The notes under the pieces are model-generated. The model was not told the origin of the DNA. It ran no database searches and saw nothing but the letters and a program-made list of their open reading frames with translations. The position numbers and the translations under genes are program-made. From JAVBJV01 sp031546815 (lineage in GTDB: Bacteria > Pseudomonadota > Alphaproteobacteria > Acetobacterales > Acetobacteraceae), in assembly GCA_031546815.1 (NCBI GenBank), contig JAVBJV010000014.1, positions 16,719-80,718 of the forward strand: a stretch of 64,000 bases of DNA, in the 5' to 3' direction. Shown piece after piece: positions 51,060 to 60,556 of this stretch; within the stretch, counting starts at the first letter, position 1, and each line of letters opens with the position of its first letter.

Positions 51060-52420
51060 CAGCGTCCTCCCTGTCCGGCAAGCGCCTGCACCAGTGCGCG
51101 GAACGCGTCACCACGCGCATCGAACCCGGTGAACTGGTCGAACGACGCACAGGCGGGCGAGAGCAAAACCGTCTTCACCCCCAGCCGCTTCGCCGCGACA
51201 AAGGCCGCAGGTACGGCGGCTTCCAGCGTTTCCACCGTATCGTGTGCAACCTTGTGGGCGCTCAACGTGCGGGCAAAACCCGGCGCGTCGCGGCCGATCA
51301 GCAATGTATGCGCGACACGCGGGAACAGATGCACCAACGGCTCGATCCCGCCCGCCTTCGCCATACCGCCCGCGATCAGCACCACGCGGTCGTAGCTGAG
51401 CAGCGCACGTTCGGTGCTGTCGGCGTTGGTCGCCTTGCTGTCGTTGATGAAGGTGATGCCGTCGATCGTCGCAATACGCTCCAGACGGTGCGGCAGGCCC
51501 GGATAGGTCAGCAGCCCTTTCGCCAGCGCCTCGCGGCTGACACCGAAATACAGCGCCATCGCCGCAGCGGCCGCCGCGTTCTGGGCATTATGTGCACCGG
51601 GCAGCGCCAGCGCCTCGCCCAGATCGACAATCACGCCCGTTGCGTCGCGCAACAGACGGCCATCGGCCCAGATGTCGGCCTTTTGGCTGCCGGAAATTTT
51701 CACCTTGCGCGCCGTATGCGTCGCCAGCGATGCCGCCAGTGCCTGTGTGTCGATATCGTCGTCGCCGAACACTGCCAGCGCGTTGCTGTCCTGACGCTTG
51801 AAAATACTGCGTTTCACCACGGCATATGCCGCCAGGTCGCCATGCCGGTCCAGATGGTCGGGGCTGAGGTTCAGCACCACCGCCGCATCGAACCGCAGCG
51901 TCGCGATACGTTCGAGCATATAGGACGACATCTCGATGCAGTACACACCGTCATCACCCAGAATATTCAGCGCCAGTGCTGCGGGACCGAGATTGCCACC
52001 GGCCTCGGTCGGGATTCCGGCCGTGCGCAGGATATGCGCGAGCAGTGCCGTCGTCGTGGATTTTCCGTTGGTGCCGGTAATCCCCGCAAACCGCGCGCGC
52101 GAACCCAGAGCACGCACCGCACGGAACAGAAACTCGGCATCAGAATAGATCGGCACACCCGCCGCCAATGCGCGCGCCGCCACCGGATGCGGCTTCGGCA
52201 AAGCGTGCGGAATACCGGGCGAAAGCACCAGCGCATCCGCGAACCGCCCCTCGCCCACTTCGCGCACGATCACGCCGGCGGCTTCGGCTTCGTCGCGGGC
52301 GGCTTGCTTGTCGTCCCATGCCGTCACATCTGCGCCCAGCCGGGCGAGCGTCGTGGCGGCGGCCAGTCCGTTCTTGCCCAGCCCAAGCACCACAATTTTC
52401 TGACCGGAAAACGGGGTCAT
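51059..52420 (-). CDS. murD: UDP-N-acetylmuramoylalanine-D-glutamate ligase MurD
   Basis: About 453 residues. It adds D-glutamate to UDP-MurNAc-L-Ala. The N-terminal domain starts IVVLGLGKNGLAAATTLARLGADV, the ATP-binding loop is GITGTNGKSTTTALLAHIL, the catalytic part has NLSPDHLDRHGDLAAYAVVKRSIF, and the C-terminal domain has GITFINDSKATNADSTERALLSYDRVVLIAGGMAKAGGIEPL. The frame is open to 52774, but the ATG at 52420 overlaps the mraY stop (ATGA). Confidence 0.95.
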   Translation of the reverse strand: MTPFSGQKIVVLGLGKNGLAAATTLARLGADVTAWDDKQAARDEAEAAGVIVREVGEGRFADALVLSPGIPHALPKPHPVAARALAAGVPIYSDAEFLFRAVRALGSRARFAGITGTNGKSTTTALLAHILRTAGIPTEAGGNLGPAALALNILGDDGVYCIEMSSYMLERIATLRFDAAVVLNLSPDHLDRHGDLAAYAVVKRSIFKRQDSNALAVFGDDDIDTQALAASLATHTARKVKISGSQKADIWADGRLLRDATGVIVDLGEALALPGAHNAQNAAAAAAMALYFGVSREALAKGLLTYPGLPHRLERIATIDGITFINDSKATNADSTERALLSYDRVVLIAGGMAKAGGIEPLVHLFPRVAHTLLIGRDAPGFARTLSAHKVAHDTVETLEAAVPAAFVAAKRLGVKTVLLSPACASFDQFTGFDARGDAFRALVQALAGQGGR

Positions 52421-53511
52421 CGGATCTTCAGGGTCGCAAGGCCCACCAACGCCAGGATCATCGAGATGATCCAGAAGCGAATCACAATGGTGGGTTCCGC
52501 CCAGCCTTTCTTCTCGAAATGGTGATGCAGCGGCGCCATCAGGAACACACGCTTGCCGGTGCGCTTGTACCAGAACACCTGCACGATCACGGAAATCGTC
52601 TCGACCACGAACAACCCGCCGACGATGGCCAGCACGATCTCGTGCTTGGTCGCAATCGCCACGCCGCCCAGGGCACCGCCCAGCGCCAGCGAACCGGTGT
52701 CGCCCATAAACACCGCAGCCGGCGGCGCGTTGAACCACAGGAAGCCCAACCCCGCACCGATCAGCGCCGAACAAAACACGGCGAGTTCACCCGTGCCCGC
52801 CACCGCGTGCAGCTGCAGGTAGTCCGAGAAAAACTTGTTACCGACCACATAGGCAATCAGCGCGAACACACCCGCCGCGATGATCGTCGGCACAATCGCC
52901 AGACCGTCCAGACCGTCGGTCAGGTTCACCGCGTTCGACGATCCCATCAGCACCAGCATGCCGAACACCGGGAATGCGAAGCCCAGCGGGATCAGCAGTT
53001 CCTTGAACACCGGCACGGCCAGCACGGTCGAGAGTTCACCGCGCGTCAGCCACATGATCCAGTATGTCACGCCAAGGCCGATCACCGCCTGGCCGATCAG
53101 CTTGTAACGCCCGGACAGCCCCTTGGTGTTACGCTTGGTCAGCTTCAGGTAATCGTCCAGCCCGCCGATCACGCCGAAACCCAGCGTCACCGTCAGCACG
53201 GCCCACACGAAGCCGTTGCGCAGATCCGCCCACAGCAGGACCGAGACGGTCAGCGTGAACAGAATCAGCAGCCCGCCCATCGTCGGCGTACCTTTTTTCT
53301 CGATCAGGTGGCGTTCGGGGCCGTCGCTGCGAATGGGCTGGCCCTGCTTCTGCAGCGAACGCAGATACCGGATCAGCATCGGGCCAACACACAGCGACAG
53401 GATCAGCGCCGTTATACACGCGGCGCCCGCCCGGAATGTTTGATACCGGAACAGGTTGAACAGCCAGAAAGTGCCCTCCCCAGACGGCAGCGCGAGCAGG
53501 TTATAGAGCAT
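52417..53511 (-). CDS. mraY: Phospho-N-acetylmuramoyl-pentapeptide-transferase MraY
   Basis: About 364 residues, close to the E. coli length. It makes lipid I by linking the UDP-MurNAc-pentapeptide to undecaprenyl phosphate. It has about ten membrane helices. Signature segments are KKGTPTMGGLLILFTLTVSV and the catalytic SNAVNLTDGLDGLAIVPTI. The third, FMGDTGSLALGGALGGVAI, is followed by LMAPLHHHFEKKGWAEPTIVIRFWIIS. The in-frame ATG at 53538 lies in murF; MLYNLL at 53511 matches the family and gives an 11-nt overlap with murF. Confidence 0.96.
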   Translation of the reverse strand: MLYNLLALPSGEGTFWLFNLFRYQTFRAGAACITALILSLCVGPMLIRYLRSLQKQGQPIRSDGPERHLIEKKGTPTMGGLLILFTLTVSVLLWADLRNGFVWAVLTVTLGFGVIGGLDDYLKLTKRNTKGLSGRYKLIGQAVIGLGVTYWIMWLTRGELSTVLAVPVFKELLIPLGFAFPVFGMLVLMGSSNAVNLTDGLDGLAIVPTIIAAGVFALIAYVVGNKFFSDYLQLHAVAGTGELAVFCSALIGAGLGFLWFNAPPAAVFMGDTGSLALGGALGGVAIATKHEIVLAIVGGLFVVETISVIVQVFWYKRTGKRVFLMAPLHHHFEKKGWAEPTIVIRFWIISMILALVGLATLKIR

Positions 53512-54883
53512 CCTGCATTCCCCCCGCGGCAATCGCATCGACGATCGGTTTCATCTTTGTGCCAAGGCTGCCCTTGACCAGAACGGCATCCCCCGCACGC
53601 AGCGCGGCCGTCACGACCGGTGCCAGCATCTGGCTTGTTTCAACATGAGCAGCACGCATCTTCTCGGGTATCGCCTCGTATAAATGTCGCATCAGGGGGC
53701 CGCAGGCGAACAGCAGATCGGCACATTCCGTCACCGCGTCCGCCAGAGCCGCATGTTCAGCCGGGCCAAAATCGCCCAGCTCACGCATATCCCCAAGCAC
53801 GGCGATTCGTCGCCCGGCGTTTTGGGATTTCAGCACTGCAAGGGCAGCACGCATCGACGCACCGGACGCGTTGTAACTCTCATCCAGCAGCAACAGCTTG
53901 CCACCCGCCATTGGCACATCGCGCCGCAGGCCACGCCCGGCCATCTGCCCGGCCTGCGCGAACGCCGCTGCGCCGCGCCCGACATCACAGCCCAGCGCCT
54001 GCATCGCCGCCAGAGCAGCCACTGCGTTCAGCGCCATATGCGCGCCCGGCAGCGGCAGGCGGAACGGCACGTCCTGTCCGTTCAGACGCGCCAGGACGGT
54101 GCTGCCATCTGCCTCCAACCGCGCATCCAGCAACCGCGCATCGGCTGCGACATGGCGGCCAAAACTCTGCACACGCAGGCCGGAGGTTGCAGCCAGCAAA
54201 CGCGGGAACATCTCCGAATCGCGCGGTAGGATCGCCGTGCCGCCAGGTTCCAGCCCCTGGAAGATCGCGGCCTTTTCATCGGCAATCGCCTCGATACTGC
54301 CCAGATAGCCCAGATGCACTTTCTCGACCGTGGTGATCACCGCCACATGCGGGCGCGCCAGTTGTGCCAGCGGGGCGATCTCACCCACGTGATTCATGCC
54401 GATCTCGATCACTGCGAAATCGGTCTGCTTGGGCATGCGCGCCAGAGTCAGCGGCACGCCCCAATGGTTGTTATACGACGCTTCCGCCGCATGCACCGAA
54501 CCGCATGTGGCCAGAATGGTGCGCAGCATTTCCTTGGTGCTGGTCTTGCCGACGCTGCCCGTCACCGCGACAATCTTCGCCGCCGAACGCGACCGCGCAA
54601 ACCGCCCCAACGCATGCAGCCCCGCGAACGTATCCGCCACCTGCACCAGACGCGCGGGATCGGCGCCCGGCACATCCGCATGCACCATCGCGGCCACCGC
54701 ACCCCCGGCCAGAGCGTCCGCCACGTAACGATGACCGTCCCCCGCTTCGCCCACCAGTGCGATGAACAGATCGCCCGCGCGCACCGTGCGGCTGTCGATC
54801 GACACACCCTGCACAGCCACATCCGCAACCGGGCGCGCGCCAAGCGCCGCCAGCAGATCCTGCGATGTCCACAACGCGCTCAT
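53501..54883 (-). CDS. murF: UDP-N-acetylmuramoyl-tripeptide-D-alanyl-D-alanine ligase MurF
   Basis: 460 residues. It adds the D-Ala-D-Ala dipeptide. The N-terminal domain includes VSIDSRTVRAGDLFIALVGEAGDGHRYVADALAGGAVA. The ATP loop is VTGSVGKTSTKEMLRTIL, the substrate segment is FAVIEIGMNHVGEIAPLAQLARPHVAVIT, and the C-terminal part is LLLLDESYNASGASMRAAL. The start overlaps the murE stop by 4 nt. The ddl product supplied in the same cluster is its substrate. Confidence 0.95.
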   Translation of the reverse strand: MSALWTSQDLLAALGARPVADVAVQGVSIDSRTVRAGDLFIALVGEAGDGHRYVADALAGGAVAAMVHADVPGADPARLVQVADTFAGLHALGRFARSRSAAKIVAVTGSVGKTSTKEMLRTILATCGSVHAAEASYNNHWGVPLTLARMPKQTDFAVIEIGMNHVGEIAPLAQLARPHVAVITTVEKVHLGYLGSIEAIADEKAAIFQGLEPGGTAILPRDSEMFPRLLAATSGLRVQSFGRHVAADARLLDARLEADGSTVLARLNGQDVPFRLPLPGAHMALNAVAALAAMQALGCDVGRGAAAFAQAGQMAGRGLRRDVPMAGGKLLLLDESYNASGASMRAALAVLKSQNAGRRIAVLGDMRELGDFGPAEHAALADAVTECADLLFACGPLMRHLYEAIPEKMRAAHVETSQMLAPVVTAALRAGDAVLVKGSLGTKMKPIVDAIAAGGMQDAL

Positions 54884-56361
54884 TCCGTCATCCCCGCAAA
54901 CCGGCGCACGACGCTGGCGTCGTCGAACGGCAGAGTTTCCTTGCCGACGGTCTGCCCCTGTTCGTGCCCCTTGCCCGCCACTACCAGCACATCGCCCGGT
55001 GCCAGATCGTTCATCGCGGACGAAATTGCCGTCCGCCGATCGCCGATTTCTGTCGCACCCGGGCAGGCCGCCATGATCCCGGCGCGAATGCTGGCAGGAT
55101 CTTCGGTGCGTGGATTATCGTCGGTCACGATCACCCGGTCGGCATAGCGTGTGGCAACCGCACCCATCAGCGGACGCTTGCCACGATCGCGATCACCGCC
55201 CGCGCCCAGCACGATATGCAACCGGCCGCGTGCATGCGGACGCAGGGCAATCAGCAGACGTTCCAGCGCATCCGGCGTGTGGGCGAAATCGACATACACC
55301 GCCACGTCGTTCGGCAGCGTCGCCGCCAGTTCCAGCCGACCGCGCACGCCGTTCAGCTGCGGCAGAAAACCGAACGCCTCGTCCGTGCCCGTCGCGTAGG
55401 CAAGCGTCGCGGCCAGCAGCGCGTTGTCCGCCTGGAAGCGCCCCGGCAGTTTCAGCGACAGCAGACGCCGTTCGCCGAATACATCGATCGACAGGTCCTG
55501 CCCATCGGGGCGCGGAATGGCCGAGAGCAGCTTTACCGCCGCCCCTTCTTCCCCCACCGTCAGCAGCATCAGCTTGCGACGCTCGGCAATTTCCTGCAGC
55601 GTCAGCAGCGTTTCCGGATCCATCTCGGTATTGGCAACGGCGGGCGCACCCTGTGGCAGCAATGTCGTGAACAGCCGCAGCTTCGCCGCGCGATAGGCAT
55701 CCAGCGATCCGTGATAATCCAGATGATCGCGCGTCAGATTGCTGAACCCCGCCGCGTTCAGACGCACCCCGTCCAGACGGAACTGATCCAGCCCGTGGCT
55801 CGATGCTTCCATCGCGGCATGGGCGACACCTTCACGCGTCAACTGCGCGAGTGTCGCATGCAGCGACACCGGATCCGGCGTGGTCAGCCCTGCGCCCGGC
55901 ACGTGGCCCGGAGCAACCATCCCCAGCGTGCCGAGGCTCGCCGCGGGCAACCCCGCCAGCATCCAGATCTGGCGCAGGAATTCCACCGTGCTGGTCTTGC
56001 CATTGGTGCCGGTAACCGCAACCATCGTCGCCGGCTGCGCACCATAAAATGCCGCGGCCACCTGCGCCAGGCGGCGGCGCGGTTCCGGATCGGTGATCAT
56101 CGGCCGGGGCGGCACACCCGGCGGCCATTGGGTGTTCTCGGGTGCCAGGATAATCGCGGCACCACGCGCCACCGCATCGCCGATGAATGCGCGTCCGTCG
56201 ATCTTCACACCGGGTAGTGCCGCGAACAGATAACCGGGTTTCACCTGCCGACTGTCGGCCGTGATGCCGGCGATCTTCAAGCGTGACAGATCCCCCGCGG
56301 CAGATCCGTCTGGCAGGCGCGACATGTCTGGAATTCTGCGCATGATCTCACTGAACTCCAT
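54880..56361 (-). CDS. murE: UDP-N-acetylmuramoyl-tripeptide synthetase MurE
   Basis: About 493 residues. It adds the third amino acid of the stem peptide. The ATP loop is VTGTNGKTSTVEFLRQIW. The motif DNPRTEDP marks enzymes that use meso-diaminopimelate, as expected for a Gram-negative wall. Other family segments are TSDPVSLHATLAQL (in a TTPDPVS context) and FSNLTRDHLDYHGSLDAYRAAKLRLF. The start is uncertain: ATG 56361, ATG 56343 (MRRIPDMSRL) or ATG 56325 all fit. The chosen one overlaps ftsI by 14 nt. Confidence 0.93.
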   Translation of the reverse strand: MEFSEIMRRIPDMSRLPDGSAAGDLSRLKIAGITADSRQVKPGYLFAALPGVKIDGRAFIGDAVARGAAIILAPENTQWPPGVPPRPMITDPEPRRRLAQVAAAFYGAQPATMVAVTGTNGKTSTVEFLRQIWMLAGLPAASLGTLGMVAPGHVPGAGLTTPDPVSLHATLAQLTREGVAHAAMEASSHGLDQFRLDGVRLNAAGFSNLTRDHLDYHGSLDAYRAAKLRLFTTLLPQGAPAVANTEMDPETLLTLQEIAERRKLMLLTVGEEGAAVKLLSAIPRPDGQDLSIDVFGERRLLSLKLPGRFQADNALLAATLAYATGTDEAFGFLPQLNGVRGRLELAATLPNDVAVYVDFAHTPDALERLLIALRPHARGRLHIVLGAGGDRDRGKRPLMGAVATRYADRVIVTDDNPRTEDPASIRAGIMAACPGATEIGDRRTAISSAMNDLAPGDVLVVAGKGHEQGQTVGKETLPFDDASVVRRFAGMTE

Positions 56362-58282
56362 TCTGTGCCTCGCGCCGGACTGACACGGGGGCAGGAGACG
56401 CCGCCCGCGCAGGCTGACGCGGCGGAGCGACGGCAGGCGCGCGCACTGCCGACGGCGGACGCACCGGCTGCATGGGCAGTGCCAACGACTGTTGAATTGC
56501 CTCGGCCCGATCGGTTTCCGGCAGGATGCCAAGCATCGGCCCGATACGTTCGATGATGTCGTGCGCCGCCGGCGCCGCCACCCAACCGCCCGTCGCAAAG
56601 CCGTGCGATTCGACAGTGCCCTTGGGTTCGTCGACCATCAGATAAACGGCATAACGCGGATCGTTGATCGGGAACGCCCCCGCGAATGCCGAGATACGCG
56701 AGTTGCGGTTATACCCGTGCCGACCCGGCTTTTCCGCCGTGCCGGTCTTGCCGCCCACAAAATAGCCGGGCACTTCCGCCGATCGCGCCGAACCATGCGT
56801 CACCACAAGGCGCATCAGGCGGCGGATCATCACCGATGTCTGCGGCTGGATCACGCGCACGCCTTCGCGCGGCGGTGCGCCCGGTTCCTGCGCCAGAATG
56901 GTGGGGGAATACAGAATGCCGCCATTCGACAGCGCCGACACACCCGTCACCACATGCAGTGGCGTCACCGCGATACCGTGACCGAAGCCGACCGTCATCG
57001 TGGCAATCTCGCGCCAGTTCGCTTCACGCGGCGCCAGCGGGGCGGCGGTTTCCGGCAGCTCGATCGTCTGGCGCGACAGCATGCCCATGCGCTGGATGAA
57101 CGCCCGATGGCGCTGCACGCCAACCTGTTCGGCCATCCGCGCCGCGCCGATGTTCGAGGAATAGGCAAGCACTTCGGGGAAGCTCAGCACACGGTTCTTG
57201 CCGCGATAATCGCTGATGGTGAACCGCCCGATGCGAATGGGACGCGAGGCATCAAATGTAGACCAGGTCTGCACCGTGCCTGCTTCCAGCGCGGCGGCGG
57301 CCGTCAGCAGCTTGAACGTGCTGCCCGGTTCATACACACCCACCGTGATGCGGTTGAAGCGCTGATCCGGCGTGGCGCGACCGACTTCGGAGGCCTCGTA
57401 ATCGGGCAGGCTGACCATGCCCAGCACTTCGCCAGTGCGCACATCCATCACCGCCGCAGCGCCACCGATGGCACTGAAGGTGCGGATCGTGCGTTCGAGC
57501 ACATCGCGCAGCACCGCCTGCACGCGCACATCCAGCGACAGACGCAGCGGTTCGGCGTTTTCGCGCAGGCGCTGGTCGAAATAGCGTTCGACCCCGGCAA
57601 TACCCTGACCATCGATATCGACGCCGCCCAGCACATGCACCGCCGTGCGACCCAGCGGATAATGCCGACGTTCCGACGCTTCGAAATACACGCCGGGGAT
57701 ACCCAGCGCATTCACCGCCATCTGCTCGCGCGGGGTGATCTGGCGCGCCAGGTAAATAAACTGCCGCCCGGACGACAGACGCCGCCGTGCGGTCTCTTCT
57801 TCGATACGCGGAACGGCGGCATGCAGACGACGCGCAGCCTCGTCCGTGTCGATCATTTCGCGCGGGTTTGCATACAACGCCGAGGTCGGCAGCGAGATCG
57901 CCAAAATTTCGTTGTTACGGTCGACAATCATCGCCCGTTCCTGACGGATCTGCGACGAAGATCCTTCGGCGATGCTAGCCACCGTCGGCATCACCACCGC
58001 GCGGCGCGGTTCCATCGGCGTGATCACCGTCACGAATGCCAACCGCACGGCAACCGCACAGAAGAACAGGCTGAACATGATCGCGCCCATCGCCAGACGG
58101 CCGCGCACACGATCCATCAACGCGCGGCGCGCAAGGTCCGGCGCGGTGACGCGCACGGTTTCCATACGCGGCACAGCCCCACCTTCGGTCGGGCCGCCAC
58201 GTGCATGGCTAGGTACAGCCGCGGCCCGCCAACGTGCTGGCGAGCCGGGCGGAGGCGCATCCGGGTCTGGGGCGTTAATCAT
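56348..58282 (-). CDS. ftsI: Septum-specific penicillin-binding protein 3 FtsI
   Basis: 644 residues. It is the transpeptidase that crosslinks septal peptidoglycan with FtsW. A cytoplasmic, proline-rich tail leads to a membrane helix (GAIMFSLFFCAVAVRLAFVTVI), then the pedestal domain. The transpeptidase motifs are SxxK at Ser321 (EPGSTFKLLT), SxN in AYSSNIGAARMA and KTG at Lys512 (GGKTGTAEKPG). The C-terminal tail is rich in Ala/Pro/Arg. The start overlaps ftsL by 4 nt. Confidence 0.95.
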   Translation of the reverse strand: MINAPDPDAPPPGSPARWRAAAVPSHARGGPTEGGAVPRMETVRVTAPDLARRALMDRVRGRLAMGAIMFSLFFCAVAVRLAFVTVITPMEPRRAVVMPTVASIAEGSSSQIRQERAMIVDRNNEILAISLPTSALYANPREMIDTDEAARRLHAAVPRIEEETARRRLSSGRQFIYLARQITPREQMAVNALGIPGVYFEASERRHYPLGRTAVHVLGGVDIDGQGIAGVERYFDQRLRENAEPLRLSLDVRVQAVLRDVLERTIRTFSAIGGAAAVMDVRTGEVLGMVSLPDYEASEVGRATPDQRFNRITVGVYEPGSTFKLLTAAAALEAGTVQTWSTFDASRPIRIGRFTISDYRGKNRVLSFPEVLAYSSNIGAARMAEQVGVQRHRAFIQRMGMLSRQTIELPETAAPLAPREANWREIATMTVGFGHGIAVTPLHVVTGVSALSNGGILYSPTILAQEPGAPPREGVRVIQPQTSVMIRRLMRLVVTHGSARSAEVPGYFVGGKTGTAEKPGRHGYNRNSRISAFAGAFPINDPRYAVYLMVDEPKGTVESHGFATGGWVAAPAAHDIIERIGPMLGILPETDRAEAIQQSLALPMQPVRPPSAVRAPAVAPPRQPARAASPAPVSVRREAQNGVQ

Positions 58283-58950
58283 CTGGCCCCGACTGGCACG
58301 GGCGGTGCCAGCGTCGAACGCGCGCCACCAAGCGCCGATGCCCCGGCGACTGCGGCGCTGACAGATGCGGCAGTCGATTCACGGCGCGTCTGCGGTGCAA
58401 CGCGTGACATGCCTGTGCTTGATGGCACCGTTGCGACGGCCTGCGTAATCGCCGAGCGCGTAACCGGAACCACCGCAACCGGACGCCGCACCGGCGCAAC
58501 AGGAGCCACCTGCGGCTGCGCCACGACCGGAGCAACACGCGCCGCAACCGGCACTGCGGCAACGGCCTCGGCCCGCACATTTGTATCACGCGGTTCGGCA
58601 TCGCTGTCGCGCACCGAAACCGGTGCCGCCACCACGGCCGAGGCAGACGCCGTCTGCACAACTTCCGCACCGCCAACACGACGCATGAAATCGGCCATCG
58701 ATGCGTACTGGCTGGGTTCAACCTTCACCAGCGACAGATGCCGCCCGGCCACATCGCGCAGTCGGTCGGGCAGATTGAGCAGCGCCCATTCCGCACGCAG
58801 GATGGCGATACGGTCGCGTGCCAGATCGGCCTGACGCTGCATGCGCAGGATGTCGCGGTCCATCAGCTGCGCTTCGTGCTTCACCTGATACAGCCAGGCA
58901 CCCGCCACGACAGCGACAATAAAACACAACAGGGATACAGGACGGATCAT
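58279..58950 (-). CDS. ftsL: Cell division protein FtsL (with long C-terminal extension)
   Basis: 223 residues, more than twice the E. coli length. The N-terminal helix (LLCFIVAVVAGAWLYQ) crosses the membrane, and a periplasmic coiled coil follows (LMDRDILRMQRQADLARDRIAILRAEWALLNLPDRL), then YASMADFMRRV. The remaining 110 residues are Ala/Val/Pro/Arg-rich without evident fold. FtsL recruits FtsB and FtsI/FtsW to the septum. Assignment rests on the position between rsmH and ftsI plus the helix/coiled-coil pattern, since FtsL sequences are poorly conserved. Confidence 0.85.
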   Translation of the reverse strand: MIRPVSLLCFIVAVVAGAWLYQVKHEAQLMDRDILRMQRQADLARDRIAILRAEWALLNLPDRLRDVAGRHLSLVKVEPSQYASMADFMRRVGGAEVVQTASASAVVAAPVSVRDSDAEPRDTNVRAEAVAAVPVAARVAPVVAQPQVAPVAPVRRPVAVVPVTRSAITQAVATVPSSTGMSRVAPQTRRESTAASVSAAVAGASALGGARSTLAPPVPVGAR

Positions 58951-59876
58951 ACCGCAACCCTTTCAATCGCCCGCAAGCGCGCACTGCGCGCCCGCATATT
59001 GGAGGCAAGTTCAGCTTCACCCGGAGACACTGGCTTGCTCGTCAACGACCGGTATTCCGCCACGGTGCGCGGCAGGAACGCCGCCAGTGTGTGCCGCGAT
59101 CCGGCACCGGCGCGCCCCGAAGCTTCAGCCATCATTTTCTTGACTATCCGGTCTTCCAGCGAGTGGAACGAAACAACCACCAACCGACCGTGCGGCGCGA
59201 GCATCTTCATCGCTGCGGCCAATGCGCGTTCGATCTCACCAAGCTCATCGTTCACGCGGATTCGCAAGCCCTGGAATGAACGCGTTGCGCGATCGATCCC
59301 CGATACATCACGCGGCACCACACGGCGGATAATTTCGGCCAGTTGCAGCGTTGTGGTGATCGGTGCCTCCACGCGCGCCGCCACAACCGCACGCGCAACA
59401 CGGCGCGCACAACGCTCTTCGCCATAATGGTAGAAAATATCTGCCAGTTCGGCTTCAGACAGCGTCGCCACCAGATCGGCCGCGCTCGGGCCGTCGCTGC
59501 CCATGCGCATGTCCAGCGGGCCATCGGCGCGGAACGAGAAGCCGCGCTCGGGCTGGTCAATCTGGAACGACGACACGCCAAGATCGAGCACGATGCCATC
59601 CAGCGTCGCCACATCGCGCGCCGCCAGCAGATCGAGCATGTTGCCGAAGCAACCTTCCACCATATGCAGCCGGCCCGGATACCGCGCCGCCAGCGCGACA
59701 CCACGCGCCACCGCCGCCGGGTCGCGGTCGATCGCCCACAACGTGCAGTCGGCCGCCTTCAGAATGGCCTCGGCATAGCCGCCGCCGCCGAATGTGCCAT
59801 CCAGATAGATACCGCCATCGCGCGGCGCCAGCGCTTCCAGCACTTCGTTCAGCAGAACGGGGATATGGCCGCTCAT
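58947..59876 (-). CDS. rsmH: 16S rRNA (cytosine-1402-N4)-methyltransferase RsmH
   Basis: About 309 residues. It methylates C1402 in the decoding centre of 16S rRNA. SAM binding motif YLDGTFGGGGYAEAIL and the conserved segments LDLGVSSFQIDQPERGFSFRADGPLDMRM and YGEERCARRVARAVV are intact, and the end has VVVSFHSLEDRIVKKMM. The frame is open upstream, but the ATG at 59876 overlaps the mraZ stop (ATGA). mraZ-rsmH is the universal start of the dcw cluster. Confidence 0.96.
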   Translation of the reverse strand: MSGHIPVLLNEVLEALAPRDGGIYLDGTFGGGGYAEAILKAADCTLWAIDRDPAAVARGVALAARYPGRLHMVEGCFGNMLDLLAARDVATLDGIVLDLGVSSFQIDQPERGFSFRADGPLDMRMGSDGPSAADLVATLSEAELADIFYHYGEERCARRVARAVVAARVEAPITTTLQLAEIIRRVVPRDVSGIDRATRSFQGLRIRVNDELGEIERALAAAMKMLAPHGRLVVVSFHSLEDRIVKKMMAEASGRAGAGSRHTLAAFLPRTVAEYRSLTSKPVSPGEAELASNMRARSARLRAIERVAV

Positions 59877-60337
59877 GCCGCACCTCCGCCAGACGGTAGC
59901 GTGACGCGACGCGCGCGGGCGCGTTCCGCAGCTTCCAGACGACGCTGGTTGCCGGCACCCGGCTCCCAGATCTGGAATGTGCGGCCGACGCCCATGAACA
60001 TCACCTGATCGGTCAGTCCGGCATACAGCTTCAGCGCTTCGGGCAGGATGATCCGCCCCTCCTTGTCCGGCGACAGCGCGTGCGCGTCGGCATAAAGCGT
60101 CATCGCCATGTCGTCGTGTGCCTCGCTGAACATATCGAGTCGATCGAGGCCACCGGCCAGCGCATCGAACACGGCCACAGGCCACGCCTCGATGCAGGCA
60201 TAGGTATGCGAGGGGCGCAGAATGACCGTGGGCGCACCTTCCCCACCATTCCGCAACGAATCGCGGAACGGCGCAGGCACCGAGACGCGGCCTTTCGCGT
60301 CCAGTCGGTTCTGGTGAGTGCCCAGAAATTGGGTCAT
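59873..60337 (-). CDS. mraZ: Transcriptional regulator MraZ
   Basis: About 154 residues. MraZ is an AbrB-like DNA-binding protein that represses the dcw cluster. The first repeat MTQFLGTHQNRLDAKGRVSVPAPFRDSL and the second, MTLYADAHALSPDKEGRIILPEALKLYAGL, are both complete; the DAKGRVSVPAPFR and DKEGRIILPE loops carry the DNA-binding residues. The ATG at 60337 was chosen because the upstream frame (to 60397) shows no homology. The operator candidate at 60395-60430 lies 58-93 nt upstream. Confidence 0.95.
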   Translation of the reverse strand: MTQFLGTHQNRLDAKGRVSVPAPFRDSLRNGGEGAPTVILRPSHTYACIEAWPVAVFDALAGGLDRLDMFSEAHDDMAMTLYADAHALSPDKEGRIILPEALKLYAGLTDQVMFMGVGRTFQIWEPGAGNQRRLEAAERARARRVTLPSGGGAA

Positions 60338-60394
60338 ACCCGGCTCTGTCGCCTCTCGAAAAACAGTTACTGAGGTCAGCCACCCTGACTGACT

Positions 60395-60430
60395 CATGGG
60401 ATATTATGGGATATCATGGGTGAGCATGGT
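60395..60430 (-). promoter_or_regulatory. Candidate MraZ operator: TGGG repeats with 10-bp period
   Basis: On the plus strand CATGGG occurs at 60395-60400, 60405-60410 (TATGGG) and 60415-60420, with a degenerate copy CATGGT at 60425-60430. The TGGG cores are at 60397, 60407 and 60417, exactly 10 bp apart, as in the TGGGN repeats bound by E. coli MraZ. They read on the strand opposite to the mraZ gene. Confidence 0.65.
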
Positions 60431-60556
60431 TTTCAAAGGGAAAACCGCAAAAAACCGCCAAATTTCACGGACTTGATGCCGATTTTTGGAACAAATCAAG
60501 AACCACTCCAGGCAATTTTCTGGCGGCCTAACTCTACTGAAAATATTCAGGAAATT

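Noticed and set aside
60441..60458. Direct repeat AAAACCGC (two copies, 10-bp period) as a second regulator site
   Set aside because: Two copies of an 8-base AT/GC string are weak evidence. It is noted only in connection with the nearby TGGG repeats.
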